NCBI GenBank assembly: GCA_947167435.1
Contig: CAMVIC010000016.1
Location: 1-13,102, forward strand
DNA length: 13,102 bases
Origin: an uncultured Clostridia bacterium
Lineage (GTDB): Bacteria; Bacillota_A; Clostridia; Oscillospirales; Oscillospiraceae
Reading direction: 5' to 3'
Positions 1 through 5,781 of the stretch are shown here, piece by piece. The position numbers and the translations under genes are program-made. Every line of letters starts with the position of its first letter. Within the stretch, counting starts at the first letter, position 1. A model generated the notes under the pieces. The model ran no database searches, was not told the DNA's origin, and saw only the letters and a program-made list of their open reading frames with translations.

Positions 1-436
1 GGGCGAAGCGGCGGATCTGCAGGTTCTCACCGATGGACATGACCTTCTCGGGCAGAATTTCGGCCACGGTCAGGTCGCGCTCGGGGTACTTGCACTGGAG
101 CAGGGCTTCCACGTCGGCGGGGTTGTCGTTCAGAACGACCTTGCAGATATCCTTCACAAACTGCTGGAAGGCTTCGCTCTTGGCGCAGAAGTCGGTCTCG
201 CAGTTGACCTCGACGATGGCGCCGACGCCGCAGCGGGAGCACACGTGGGCGTAAGCCATGCCTTCGGCGGCAATGCGGCCGGCCTTCTTGGCAGCCTTGG
301 CCAGGCCCTTCTCACGCAGCCAGTCAACAGCCTTGTCCATATCGCCGTCGCAGGCCTGAAGGGCTTTCTTGCAGTCCATCATGCCCACGTTTGTCATCTC
401 ACGCAGCGTTTTTACATCCTGAGCGGTAAAAGCCAT
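1..436 (-). CDS. tsf: Elongation factor Ts, N-terminal part (cut by window edge)
   Basis: EF-Ts is the cytosolic nucleotide-exchange factor that releases GDP from EF-Tu during translation. The 145 visible codons begin MAFTAQDVKTLREMTNVGMM, the N-terminal UBA-like domain of the family, with the conserved 'LREMTNVGMMDCKKAL' helix. The core follows with 'VNCETDFCAKSEAF', matching the conserved ETDFVA(K/R) motif that contacts EF-Tu, but with Cys in place of the usual Val. A second oddity is a Cys-x2-Cys (CSRC) just before this motif. The start is supported by a GGAGG ribosome binding site about 7 nt upstream. It lies directly downstream of rpsB, the usual bacterial rpsB-tsf order, separated by 62 bp containing a hairpin. 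The C-terminus lies beyond position 1. Identification is secure; nothing suggests it is broken. Confidence 0.96.
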   Translation of the reverse strand, partial: MAFTAQDVKTLREMTNVGMMDCKKALQACDGDMDKAVDWLREKGLAKAAKKAGRIAAEGMAYAHVCSRCGVGAIVEVNCETDFCAKSEAFQQFVKDICKVVLNDNPADVEALLQCKYPERDLTVAEILPEKVMSIGENLQIRRFA

Positions 437-469
437 AGTAAATATCCTCCTGTCAATAATCTGAAACAA

Positions 470-487
470 GGGGCGCGATGGCGCCCC
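470..487 (-). terminator. rpsB-tsf intergenic hairpin (possible attenuator)
   Basis: A perfect 7-bp stem (GGGGCGC / GCGCCCC) with a 4-nt loop lies just after the rpsB stop. On the minus strand it is followed by TTGTTTC, a poor U-tract. This suggests partial termination or an mRNA processing/stability element that sets the S2:EF-Ts ratio rather than a full terminator. No separate tsf promoter is evident in the gap. The stem is seen directly; the attenuator role is inferred. Confidence 0.55.
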
Positions 488-498
488 TCGGTTAATTC

Positions 499-1245
499 TT
501 ACTCTTCGACGGACTCGACGGCCTCGGCCATAACGGCCTGGGCATCCTCAACCTCGGCGTCGGCGCCCTGACGGCCTTCCTGCACGGCGTTGGCCATGGT
601 GGAAGCGATCAGACGGATGGCGCGGATGGCGTCGTCGTTGGCGGGAATGACGTAGTCGACCTCATCGGGGTCGCAGTTGGTGTCGACGATGGCGACGATG
701 GGAATGTGCAGCTTGCGGGCCTCGGCAATGGCGTTGTGCTCCTTGCGGGGGTCAACGACGAACAGGGCGCCGGGCAGCTTCTTCATGTCCTTGACGCCGC
801 CGAGATACTTCTCCAGCTTCTCCATCTCGCCCAGGTGCTTCATGACTTCCTTCTTGGGCAGCATGTCGAAGGTGCCGTCTTCCTGCATCTTCTTCAGCTG
901 GGCCAGACGGTCCACGCGGGTGCGCATGGTCTTGAAGTTGGTGAGCATACCGCCCAGCCAGCGGGCGTTCACATAGTACATGCCAACGCGGGCAGCCTCT
1001 TCGCGGACAGCGTCGGTGGCCTGCTTCTTGGTGCCGACGAACAGGATGGTCTGACCGTTGGCGGCCAGGTCGCGCACGAAGTTGTAAGCCTCTTCCAGCT
1101 TCTTGACGGTCTTCTGCAGGTCGATGATGTAGATGCCGTTACGCTCGCAGTAGATGTACTCGGCCATCTTGGGGTTCCAGCGGCGGGTCTGGTGTCCGAA
1201 ATGGACGCCGGCTTCCAGCAGCTGCTTCATGGATACGACAGACAT
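499..1245 (-). CDS. rpsB: 30S ribosomal protein S2
   Basis: S2 is a late-assembling protein of the small ribosomal subunit and helps recruit S1 where S1 is present. The 248-residue product has the usual length and family hallmarks: '[22 protein letters not shown]' near the N-terminus, '[10 protein letters not shown]', '[10 protein letters not shown]', '[12 protein letters not shown]' around residues 93-104, '[19 protein letters not shown]', and '[14 protein letters not shown]' followed by '[11 protein letters not shown]'. The last 25 or so residues are an Ala/Glu-rich acidic tail, common in clostridial S2. The start is set by TTTGGAGG placed 7 nt upstream of ATG. It is the first gene of an rpsB-tsf operon with a strong promoter at 1362-1390 and a structured leader, which suggests possible autogenous control by S2. 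Confidence 0.98.
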   Translation of the reverse strand: MSVVSMKQLLEAGVHFGHQTRRWNPKMAEYIYCERNGIYIIDLQKTVKKLEEAYNFVRDLAANGQTILFVGTKKQATDAVREEAARVGMYYVNARWLGGMLTNFKTMRTRVDRLAQLKKMQEDGTFDMLPKKEVMKHLGEMEKLEKYLGGVKDMKKLPGALFVVDPRKEHNAIAEARKLHIPIVAIVDTNCDPDEVDYVIPANDDAIRAIRLIASTMANAVQEGRQGADAEVEDAQAVMAEAVESVEE

Positions 1246-1355
1246 TTGATTTCCTCCAAATCTTTTTTGTTATTCCCTCCGGGAGTTTCAACCCCTCCAC
1301 CAAGACCGGAAAACCCCGGTCCACATGGGGGAGAGTCCACGCCCGTGCGAAATGC
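1246..1355 (-). promoter_or_regulatory. Structured 5' leader of rpsB
   Basis: About 110 nt separate the inferred transcription start (about 1355) from the rpsB ATG. On the RNA (minus strand), a 6-bp hairpin GACCGG/CCGGTC (1316-1321 with 1304-1309, 6-nt loop) sits inside an outer stem CUCUCC/GGAGGG (1330-1335 with 1293-1298), extended inward by CCA/UGG. A small hairpin UCCC-gga-GGGA lies nearer the Shine-Dalgarno. The gap has no other gene. S2 leaders are known in several phyla (for example t44 in gammaproteobacteria), so this is a candidate S2 autoregulatory leader. The fold was deduced by eye and no covariation was tested. Confidence 0.5.
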
Positions 1356-1361
1356 CTTGAT

Positions 1362-1390
1362 ATTGTAACAAAAGTATATCCAAATTGCAA
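1362..1390 (-). promoter_or_regulatory. Sigma-A-type promoter of rpsB-tsf
   Basis: On the minus strand, -35 TTGCAA (1385-1390) and -10 TACAAT (1362-1367) are separated by exactly 17 bp of AT-rich sequence in an otherwise GC-rich region. The predicted start is near 1355. It lies downstream of the terminator of the neighbouring oxidoreductase gene, so rpsB-tsf is an independent transcription unit. Confidence 0.8.
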
Positions 1391-1409
1391 GAGCTTTTTC
1401 CCGGTTTTC

Positions 1410-1435
1410 GCCCGGTTTTTTCAAAAAAACCGGGC
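1410..1435. repeat. 12-bp inverted repeat overlapping the terminator
   Basis: GCCCGGTTTTTT (1410-1421) and its exact complement (1424-1435) are separated by only 2 bp. The right arm shares CCGGGC (1430-1435) and the whole T-tract with the adjacent terminator hairpin, so the two hairpins are mutually exclusive in RNA. It lies 20 bp upstream of the rpsB -35 element. It may back up the terminator or merely reflect duplication of CCCGGTTTT (1400-1408 and 1411-1419). Confidence 0.5.
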
Positions 1436-1461
1436 TGGGAAGAAGAAACTTCCCAGCCCGG
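1423..1461 (-). terminator. Intrinsic terminator of the flavin/Fe-S oxidoreductase gene
   Basis: On the minus strand a perfect 13-bp stem (arms 1449-1461 and 1430-1442, 6-nt loop TTTCTT) is followed at once by seven T residues (1429-1423). It begins 39 bp after the stop codon of the gene at 1501-3660. This is a textbook Rho-independent terminator. Confidence 0.9.
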
Positions 1462-1500
1462 GTGATGCTGTGGATTTGCCGGAACGGCGACGGGCGCGGA

Positions 1501-3660
1501 TTACAGCTTGCGGGCGGTCAGGTTGCCGGCGGTCACGGCCTCGGCGATGTTGAAGGGCTTGGCGCAGTCGCCCACGCAGTAGACCTCGATGCCGTCCAGC
1601 GCCTCGGCAATGGCGGTGTTGGGCAGCATGTCCATGGCCTCGATCACGGTGTCGCAGGCGATGGTCACGGGCACGCCGGTCTCGGTGCGGATGGTGACGG
1701 TGCCGTCACCCACCGCGTCAATGGCGGCGTTGGGCCACAGGCGGGTGCCGCGGGTGTAGAGCATGGGCAGGGTGAAAGTCTTGACCCAGGCGGACTGGCC
1801 CTTGTCCAGCTTGTCCTTTCCCTCGGGGCTGACGATGGTGACGTGCTTGCCGTGGGCGTTGAGGAACTGGGCCATATCCACGGCCTGGCAGCTGCCGCCC
1901 ACGATGGTCACGTTCTGCCCCACCAGGTCGGCCTTCATGACCGCGTCGATGGGCAGGATCTTGGTGCCGGCGGTTTCCGCAAGGCCCAGGGTGTCGCGCA
2001 GACCGCCCACGGCCAGGATGACCGCGTCGGGCGCTTCGGCCTTGATGAAGTCCGCGTCCACCTCCTGGCCGGTGACCACCTTGACGCCCTTGACCTCCTG
2101 CTGCCGTTTCAGATAGGCCAGGAAGTCGTCCAGGTTCTCATGGGGGCCCTTGATGGCGGAGGCAAAGGGCAGCAGGCCGCCCAGGAAGCCCTTCTTCTCG
2201 TACAGGGTCACGTCATGGCCGCGCTCGGCCGCGATGCGGGCGGCCTCCAGGCCGGCGGGGCCGCCACCCACGACCATGACCTTCTTGACCGTCTCGGCGG
2301 GGAGAGGAACGGGGCCCTCGGGCATGACTTCGCGATAGGCCCGCTGGGTGGCCACGTTCACGCGGCAATGCTCGTAGGTCTTGCCCTCTTCGTCATAGTC
2401 GAAGTGACAGTGCAGGCAGCGGGTGCAGGGGGCGATCTCGTCCAGGCGGCCCTCCCGCAGCTTGTTGACGTACTCGGGCTCGCAGCACAGGGAGCGGGTC
2501 ATCATCATGAAGTCCAGCTTGCCCTCGGCGATGGCGTCGTCGAACATCTTGGGGGCGTGGGCCGGGTCCATATAGGTCACGCCGCCGCAGGGGATGCTGA
2601 CGGCCTGCTTGACCTCCTGCACGATGTTGAGCAGCAGACCGCAGCCGGAGTGGTTGGCCACCAGCTTGCCCTGCCAGTGGCGGCTGAAATCGAACTGGGC
2701 ACCGTAGCCGTTGGTGCCCTCGATGCCGTAGCCGGTGAAGTACAGCTCGGAGGCGAACTGACAGATGTGACGGCCGATGGGTCCCAGGCGCAGATGCAGA
2801 CTGTCGGCGCCGGCGGCCTCCAGCAGCTTACCGAATTCGCAGCTCTCCTCCACGGTGGTGGCCAGGGAGCTGTCGCCCATGTTCTGGTCGTCCTCTTCAA
2901 TCACATTCATCAGCACCTGGACCACGAAGTCCTTGCCGCATTTTTCTTTGATGCCCTGGACGATCTCGGTAACGAAGCGGGCGCGGTTTTCCAGAGACTG
3001 GGGGCCGTACTCGTCCTCGCGGGTGTTGCGCAGACGGGAGAAGAAGGTCTGGCCCACGTTGTTGCCGGCGGCGTTGATCTCCACCGCGTCCAGGCCCTGG
3101 GACTGCAGGTATACGGCGGCGCCGATGAAGTCCTGCTGCAGCAGGTGCACGTCCTCCAGCGTCATGTCCGCGGAGTTGAAGCTCATGGTGGACAGCTGAT
3201 AGCCCAGGTGCCCGTCCAGCGCGTGGATCCGGTCCGCCAGCTCCTGGAAGGGGACGGTGTCCCGGGAGGGACGGCGGGTGTTGGGGAAGTTGTCATACAG
3301 GTCCACAAAGTCCTCGATCCAGATCATGTCGACCCCGCCCTTGGCGAAGTCCTCGTAGTAGTGCAGCCACTCCTCCGGGTTTCTGCCGGTGTCGGAGCCG
3401 GCGGCGGACTTGACCATGCGGTGTTTGATTTCCAGGCTGCCAAGCTTCCAGGGACTGAAAACGTGGCTGAAATCGGTGTCCTTGCTGCGGTAGTCGTAGT
3501 CCTGGGGATTGAGCCGGGAGATGGCCTCCTGGGGGCTGACGGGGGCGGCCTCGTCCGCGTAGGCGACGGTCTCCTTGCCCAGCAGGCCGGTCACGGCCAG
3601 GCCCATGGCACCGGCGGCGGTGCCCTTCAGAAAGTCGCGGCGGGAAATCTGAAATGCCAT
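1501..3660 (-). CDS. Tat-exported FAD/FMN/Fe-S oxidoreductase of the FadH/old yellow enzyme family
   Basis: The 719-residue product has the architecture of 2,4-dienoyl-CoA reductase (FadH), BaiCD and related ene-reductases, preceded by a Tat signal. Residues 1-35 carry SRRDFLKG followed by a hydrophobic stretch and AYA, a likely cleavage site. Residues 65-400 form an FMN-binding barrel, with 'RLRNTREDEYGPQSLENRARF' near 209-229 matching the family's R-x-D-x-YGG-ENR signature. Cysteines 412, 415, 418 and 432 (CTRCLHC...C) probably bind a 4Fe-4S cluster, with spacing slightly different from FadH. A dinucleotide fold follows (VVGGGPAG, 463-470), a degenerate second one (GGSCQA, 588-593), and a terminal 'VGDC' FAD motif near 696-699. 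The usual active-site 'EIHAAHGYL' reads 'EINAAGNNV' (194-202), so the HxxH/HxxN pair is absent. The start at 3660 is chosen because GGAGG lies 8 nt upstream; an upstream in-frame ATG at 3684 lacks a comparable site. It is a single-gene unit with its own promoter and terminator. Substrate unknown; an exported anaerobic reductase is an inference. Confidence 0.85.
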   Translation of the reverse strand: MAFQISRRDFLKGTAAGAMGLAVTGLLGKETVAYADEAAPVSPQEAISRLNPQDYDYRSKDTDFSHVFSPWKLGSLEIKHRMVKSAAGSDTGRNPEEWLHYYEDFAKGGVDMIWIEDFVDLYDNFPNTRRPSRDTVPFQELADRIHALDGHLGYQLSTMSFNSADMTLEDVHLLQQDFIGAAVYLQSQGLDAVEINAAGNNVGQTFFSRLRNTREDEYGPQSLENRARFVTEIVQGIKEKCGKDFVVQVLMNVIEEDDQNMGDSSLATTVEESCEFGKLLEAAGADSLHLRLGPIGRHICQFASELYFTGYGIEGTNGYGAQFDFSRHWQGKLVANHSGCGLLLNIVQEVKQAVSIPCGGVTYMDPAHAPKMFDDAIAEGKLDFMMMTRSLCCEPEYVNKLREGRLDEIAPCTRCLHCHFDYDEEGKTYEHCRVNVATQRAYREVMPEGPVPLPAETVKKVMVVGGGPAGLEAARIAAERGHDVTLYEKKGFLGGLLPFASAIKGPHENLDDFLAYLKRQQEVKGVKVVTGQEVDADFIKAEAPDAVILAVGGLRDTLGLAETAGTKILPIDAVMKADLVGQNVTIVGGSCQAVDMAQFLNAHGKHVTIVSPEGKDKLDKGQSAWVKTFTLPMLYTRGTRLWPNAAIDAVGDGTVTIRTETGVPVTIACDTVIEAMDMLPNTAIAEALDGIEVYCVGDCAKPFNIAEAVTAGNLTARKL

Positions 3661-3713
3661 GTAAGTATCCTCCTCTTTAATCATTTGTTGAATGAACGAC
3701 GGGATCTGTCTTC

Positions 3714-3741
3714 ATTTTAACAGCCGTACCGCAGGAATCAA
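3714..3741 (-). promoter_or_regulatory. Probable promoter of the oxidoreductase gene
   Basis: On the minus strand, TTGATT (3736-3741) and TAAAAT (3714-3719) are separated by 16 bp, about 53 bp upstream of the chosen ATG at 3660. The -35 is imperfect, but no better pair was seen in this gap. Confidence 0.55.
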
Positions 3742-3821
3742 TTCACCATTTCACCGAAAATCAGCGCCCTTTTTGCTGCAAATTGCCCGAACAGAGAAGA
3801 AAAACAAGCGGCGCGGGGTGC

Positions 3822-3860
3822 AAAAAACCGCGAGGGAAAAGTTATATCCCTTCGCGGTTT
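3822..3860. terminator. Bidirectional intrinsic terminator downstream of the AAA+ ATPase gene
   Basis: CCGCGAGGGA (3828-3837) pairs with TCCCTTCGCGG (3847/3848-3857) with one bulged base. It is flanked by six A residues on the left (3822-3827) and five T residues on the right (3858-3862), so it can terminate in either direction. On the minus strand it ends the transcript of the gene at 4041-5627 about 185 nt after its stop, just past the long palindrome. Confidence 0.8.
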
Positions 3861-3861
3861 T

Positions 3862-4028
3862 TAGGGAAACGCCGAATCAATCCCCGCGCACGTCTTGGCG
3901 GCAGATTTCCCGCCTGCTTTTGCCTCGAAATCTTGAAATACACAAAGTATTCCTGCGATTTCTCGTCTTCAGCAGACAAAAAATCTGCTCGCCAATCCGC
4001 ACACGTCGATTGAATCGGCGCTTCCTTA
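3862..4028 (-). repeat. Long imperfect palindrome (candidate MITE-like element or structured RNA)
   Basis: Nearly the whole stretch between the ATPase stop and its terminator is one inverted repeat. The outer arms GGAAACGCCGAATCAATC (3865-3882) and the complement of 4008-4025 agree at 16 of 18 positions. Matching blocks continue inward: TTGGCG, GCAGATTT, CTGCT and GAAATC, down to AATAC-acaaa-GTATT (3937-3951) at the centre, giving arms of about 77 and 79 nt. Of the arm differences, about nine are C/T or A/G in the sense that makes G-U pairs in the minus-strand RNA, and almost none favour the plus strand. TTA occurs at both ends (3861-3863, 4026-4028) and could be a target duplication. No credible protein is encoded. 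Confidence 0.75.
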
Positions 4029-4040
4029 GCTTGTTTTCCT

Positions 4041-5627
4041 TTATTCCCCGTCGGCTTCCGATTCCGCCTTGTCAGAGGCGTCCGCTTCTTCGGCAGGGGC
4101 CTCCGTCTCCTCGTCAGAGGCGTCTGCTTCTTCGGCGGGAGCCTCCGCCTCGGATTTTTCGTCGGCCTCCGCTGCCGGGGCTTCTTCGCCGGCGGCTTCC
4201 GTTTCCTCCTCGTCCTCCCGGTCCTCCAGGTCCTCCGGCAGGACGGCCATCAGGTCCTCCTTGCTGGGCGCGTCCATCTTCGCCACCCGGTTGGACTGGC
4301 GCACGATCATGTCTTCAAAGCAGTTGCGCACGTCGCGGCCGTTGCCGAAGTTGTCGTTCCGCTCCTCGTAGAGCTGGGTGAACATGGCCACGGCGGCCTT
4401 CTCCGACTCCTCGGTCAGAACGTAACCGTTTTTCTCGCACTGCTTGCGGAAAATGGCCATCAGCTGCTCGCCGTTGTAGTCCGGGAAGAAGAAGTACTTG
4501 TTGAAGCGGGACTCCAGGCCCGGGTTGGAGGTGATGAACTTTTCCATGGGGCCGGTGTAGCCGGCGACGATCACGATCAGGTCGTCCCGATGGTCCTCCA
4601 TGGCCTTGAGGAGCGTCTCGATGGCCTCACGGCCGAAGTCGTTCTCCCCGCCGGAGGACAGGGCGTACGCCTCGTCGATAAACAGCACGCCGCCCAGCGC
4701 GGACTTGATCACGTCCTGGGTCTTCAGTGCGGTCTGCCCCACGTAACCCGCCACCAGGCCGGAGCGGTCCACCTCCACCAGCTGGCCCTTGCTCAGCACG
4801 CCGATGGCGGCGTAAAGGCCGCTGACCAGCCGTGCCACGGTGGTCTTGCCGGTGCCGGGGTTGCCCACAAAGACCATGTGCAGGCTCATGGGAGGCACGG
4901 GCAGGTCGTTTTCCTGGCGGAGCTTGCGGACCTTCACAAGGTTCATCAGGTTCTTGATGTCCTTCTTTACGTCCTCCAGGCCCACCAGACTCTCCAGCTG
5001 CTCCATGAGCTCGTCAAAGTCCGGCTTCTTCTCCTCTTCCTTGGCAGCCTCTGCCTTCTGCTCCCCGCCGGAGGTCTGCACGGCGACCCGGTGCTTGTCC
5101 TGGAAGCTGGGCTCTCCGCTGGTCACATAGTCCAGGGGGTTGAGCCCGTCCCGGGATTTCTTCACGCCGGTGGTGTCGCAGATGGCGGTGAGCCGGTCGG
5201 TGCACTCGGTGATGAACTCCGCCTCGGACACGGTCACGTCGTCGTCCACGGCGGCAAGATAGAGCAGGATATTGGTCAGCATGCGGATGAAGGTGCGGGA
5301 GGCGGTGCTGCCGCGCTTGGCGTCACTCTCCGCCAGGTTCCAGAAGAACACCGGGGGAAGGAAGGCGTCGTCCTCGCAAACGGCGCTGGTCAGGTTCCAC
5401 AGCAGCCAGGTGGGCCGGGGCTGATTGCGGGAGTAGATCTGGTTGGCCATCTGTACGTGCTTGTCGGTGATGCCGCCGCAGCGGCTCCACAGAGAGGTGG
5501 CGCAGCGGGTCATGAATTCGTCCAGCTCCTTGGCAAGGGCGGGGCTGCCGATGCGGTAGAAGGCGTCGGTGTTGGCGACGTAGATCTTGTGAAACTCCTC
5601 GGGGGAACGGTTCCATGTGGTCGGCAT
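4041..5627 (-). CDS. AAA+ ATPase of the SpoVK/CbbX family with TerB-like N-terminal segment and acidic repeat tail
   Basis: The 528-residue protein has a single AAA+ module at about 213-465. It carries Walker A GNPGTGKT (255-262), the pore-side GYVGQT (294-299), Walker B VLFIDEA (314-320), a sensor-1 strand (351-357), the Arg-finger region NPGLESRF (368-375), and a sensor-2-like GNGRDVRN (428-435). This matches SpoVK, CbbX and EccA-type ATPases, which remodel protein partners using ATP. Residues 110-150 (including LAAVDDDVTVSEAEFITECTDRL) resemble a TerB-like helical segment. Residues 463-528 are an Ala/Glu/Asp-rich tail containing a 14-residue tandem repeat. No signal peptide or membrane segment is present. 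The start has AGGAG about 10 nt upstream and a strong promoter. It is a single-gene unit divergent from rsmE, so the partner is not revealed by context; a link to sporulation or to secretion is only a family-level guess. Confidence 0.85.
   Translation of the reverse strand: MPTTWNRSPEEFHKIYVANTDAFYRIGSPALAKELDEFMTRCATSLWSRCGGITDKHVQMANQIYSRNQPRPTWLLWNLTSAVCEDDAFLPPVFFWNLAESDAKRGSTASRTFIRMLTNILLYLAAVDDDVTVSEAEFITECTDRLTAICDTTGVKKSRDGLNPLDYVTSGEPSFQDKHRVAVQTSGGEQKAEAAKEEEKKPDFDELMEQLESLVGLEDVKKDIKNLMNLVKVRKLRQENDLPVPPMSLHMVFVGNPGTGKTTVARLVSGLYAAIGVLSKGQLVEVDRSGLVAGYVGQTALKTQDVIKSALGGVLFIDEAYALSSGGENDFGREAIETLLKAMEDHRDDLIVIVAGYTGPMEKFITSNPGLESRFNKYFFFPDYNGEQLMAIFRKQCEKNGYVLTEESEKAAVAMFTQLYEERNDNFGNGRDVRNCFEDMIVRQSNRVAKMDAPSKEDLMAVLPEDLEDREDEEETEAAGEEAPAAEADEKSEAEAPAEEADASDEETEAPAEEADASDKAESEADGE
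4071..4154. repeat. Two tandem 42-bp units in the acidic tail of the ATPase
   Basis: GTCAGAGGCGTCNGCTTCTT starts at 4071 and again at 4113. The two 42-bp units differ at only a few positions and encode two copies of a 14-residue Glu/Ala-rich unit (EAPAEEADASD plus variable residues). In-frame repeats of this kind can change copy number by slippage. Confidence 0.8.
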
Positions 5628-5666
5628 AGCATCTGTCTCCTGTAATAATATGATTTCAGTACTTCC

Positions 5667-5694
5667 ATTATAAACAAATTCCCCGACGGGTCAA
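5667..5694 (-). promoter_or_regulatory. Sigma-A-type promoter of the AAA+ ATPase gene
   Basis: On the minus strand, TTGACC (5689-5694) and a perfect TATAAT (5667-5672) are separated by 16 bp, with an inferred start near 5660 and a leader of about 33 nt. It is divergent from, and back-to-back with, the rsmE promoter. Confidence 0.8.
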
Positions 5695-5702
5695 GCTTTT
5701 TA

Positions 5703-5710
5703 TCACGTGA
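5703..5710. promoter_or_regulatory. TCACGTGA palindrome between divergent promoters
   Basis: A perfect 8-bp palindrome lies almost exactly midway between the -35 elements of the ATPase promoter (ending 5694) and the rsmE promoter (starting 5720). The position suits an operator acting on both, but no regulator gene is adjacent and an 8-bp palindrome can occur by chance. Confidence 0.3.
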
Positions 5711-5719
5711 CGGCGGCAC

Positions 5720-5748
5720 TTGCAAAGGGGGAAAACTTGTGCGATAAT
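5720..5748 (+). promoter_or_regulatory. Sigma-A-type promoter of rsmE
   Basis: TTGCAA (5720-5725) and GATAAT (5743-5748) are separated by 17 bp. The inferred start near 5755 lies upstream of the ATG at 5782 but downstream of the in-frame ATG at 5707, which excludes that longer reading as the main product. Confidence 0.72.
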
Positions 5749-5781
5749 ACAGGCAAGAAAATGGGAACGGAGCGAGACGCT

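Noticed and set aside
3661..3684. Upstream ATG adding eight residues to the oxidoreductase
   Set aside because: It would overlap the GGAGG site that serves the ATG at 3660, and would put extra residues before a well-placed Tat signal.
1462..3720. A 752-codon plus-strand open frame opposite the oxidoreductase gene
   Set aside because: It is a GC-rich antisense shadow: its Gly/Ala/Val/His/Gln/Leu-rich product has no recognisable domain, and the minus-strand frame has full family motifs, a ribosome binding site, a promoter and a terminator.
3971..3989. AGCAGA/TCTGCT hairpin as a separate terminator
   Set aside because: It has no U-tract on either side and is part of the right arm of the larger palindrome.
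3692..4381. A 229-codon plus-strand open frame across the intergenic palindrome and the ATPase C-terminus
   Set aside because: Arg/Pro-rich translation of antisense sequence that crosses two hairpin structures; no ribosome binding site or domain.
5707..5781. N-terminal extension of rsmE to the ATG at 5707
   Set aside because: The extension contains the promoter -35 and -10 elements; the ATG at 5782 has a GGAG site and matches the usual RsmE N-terminus.
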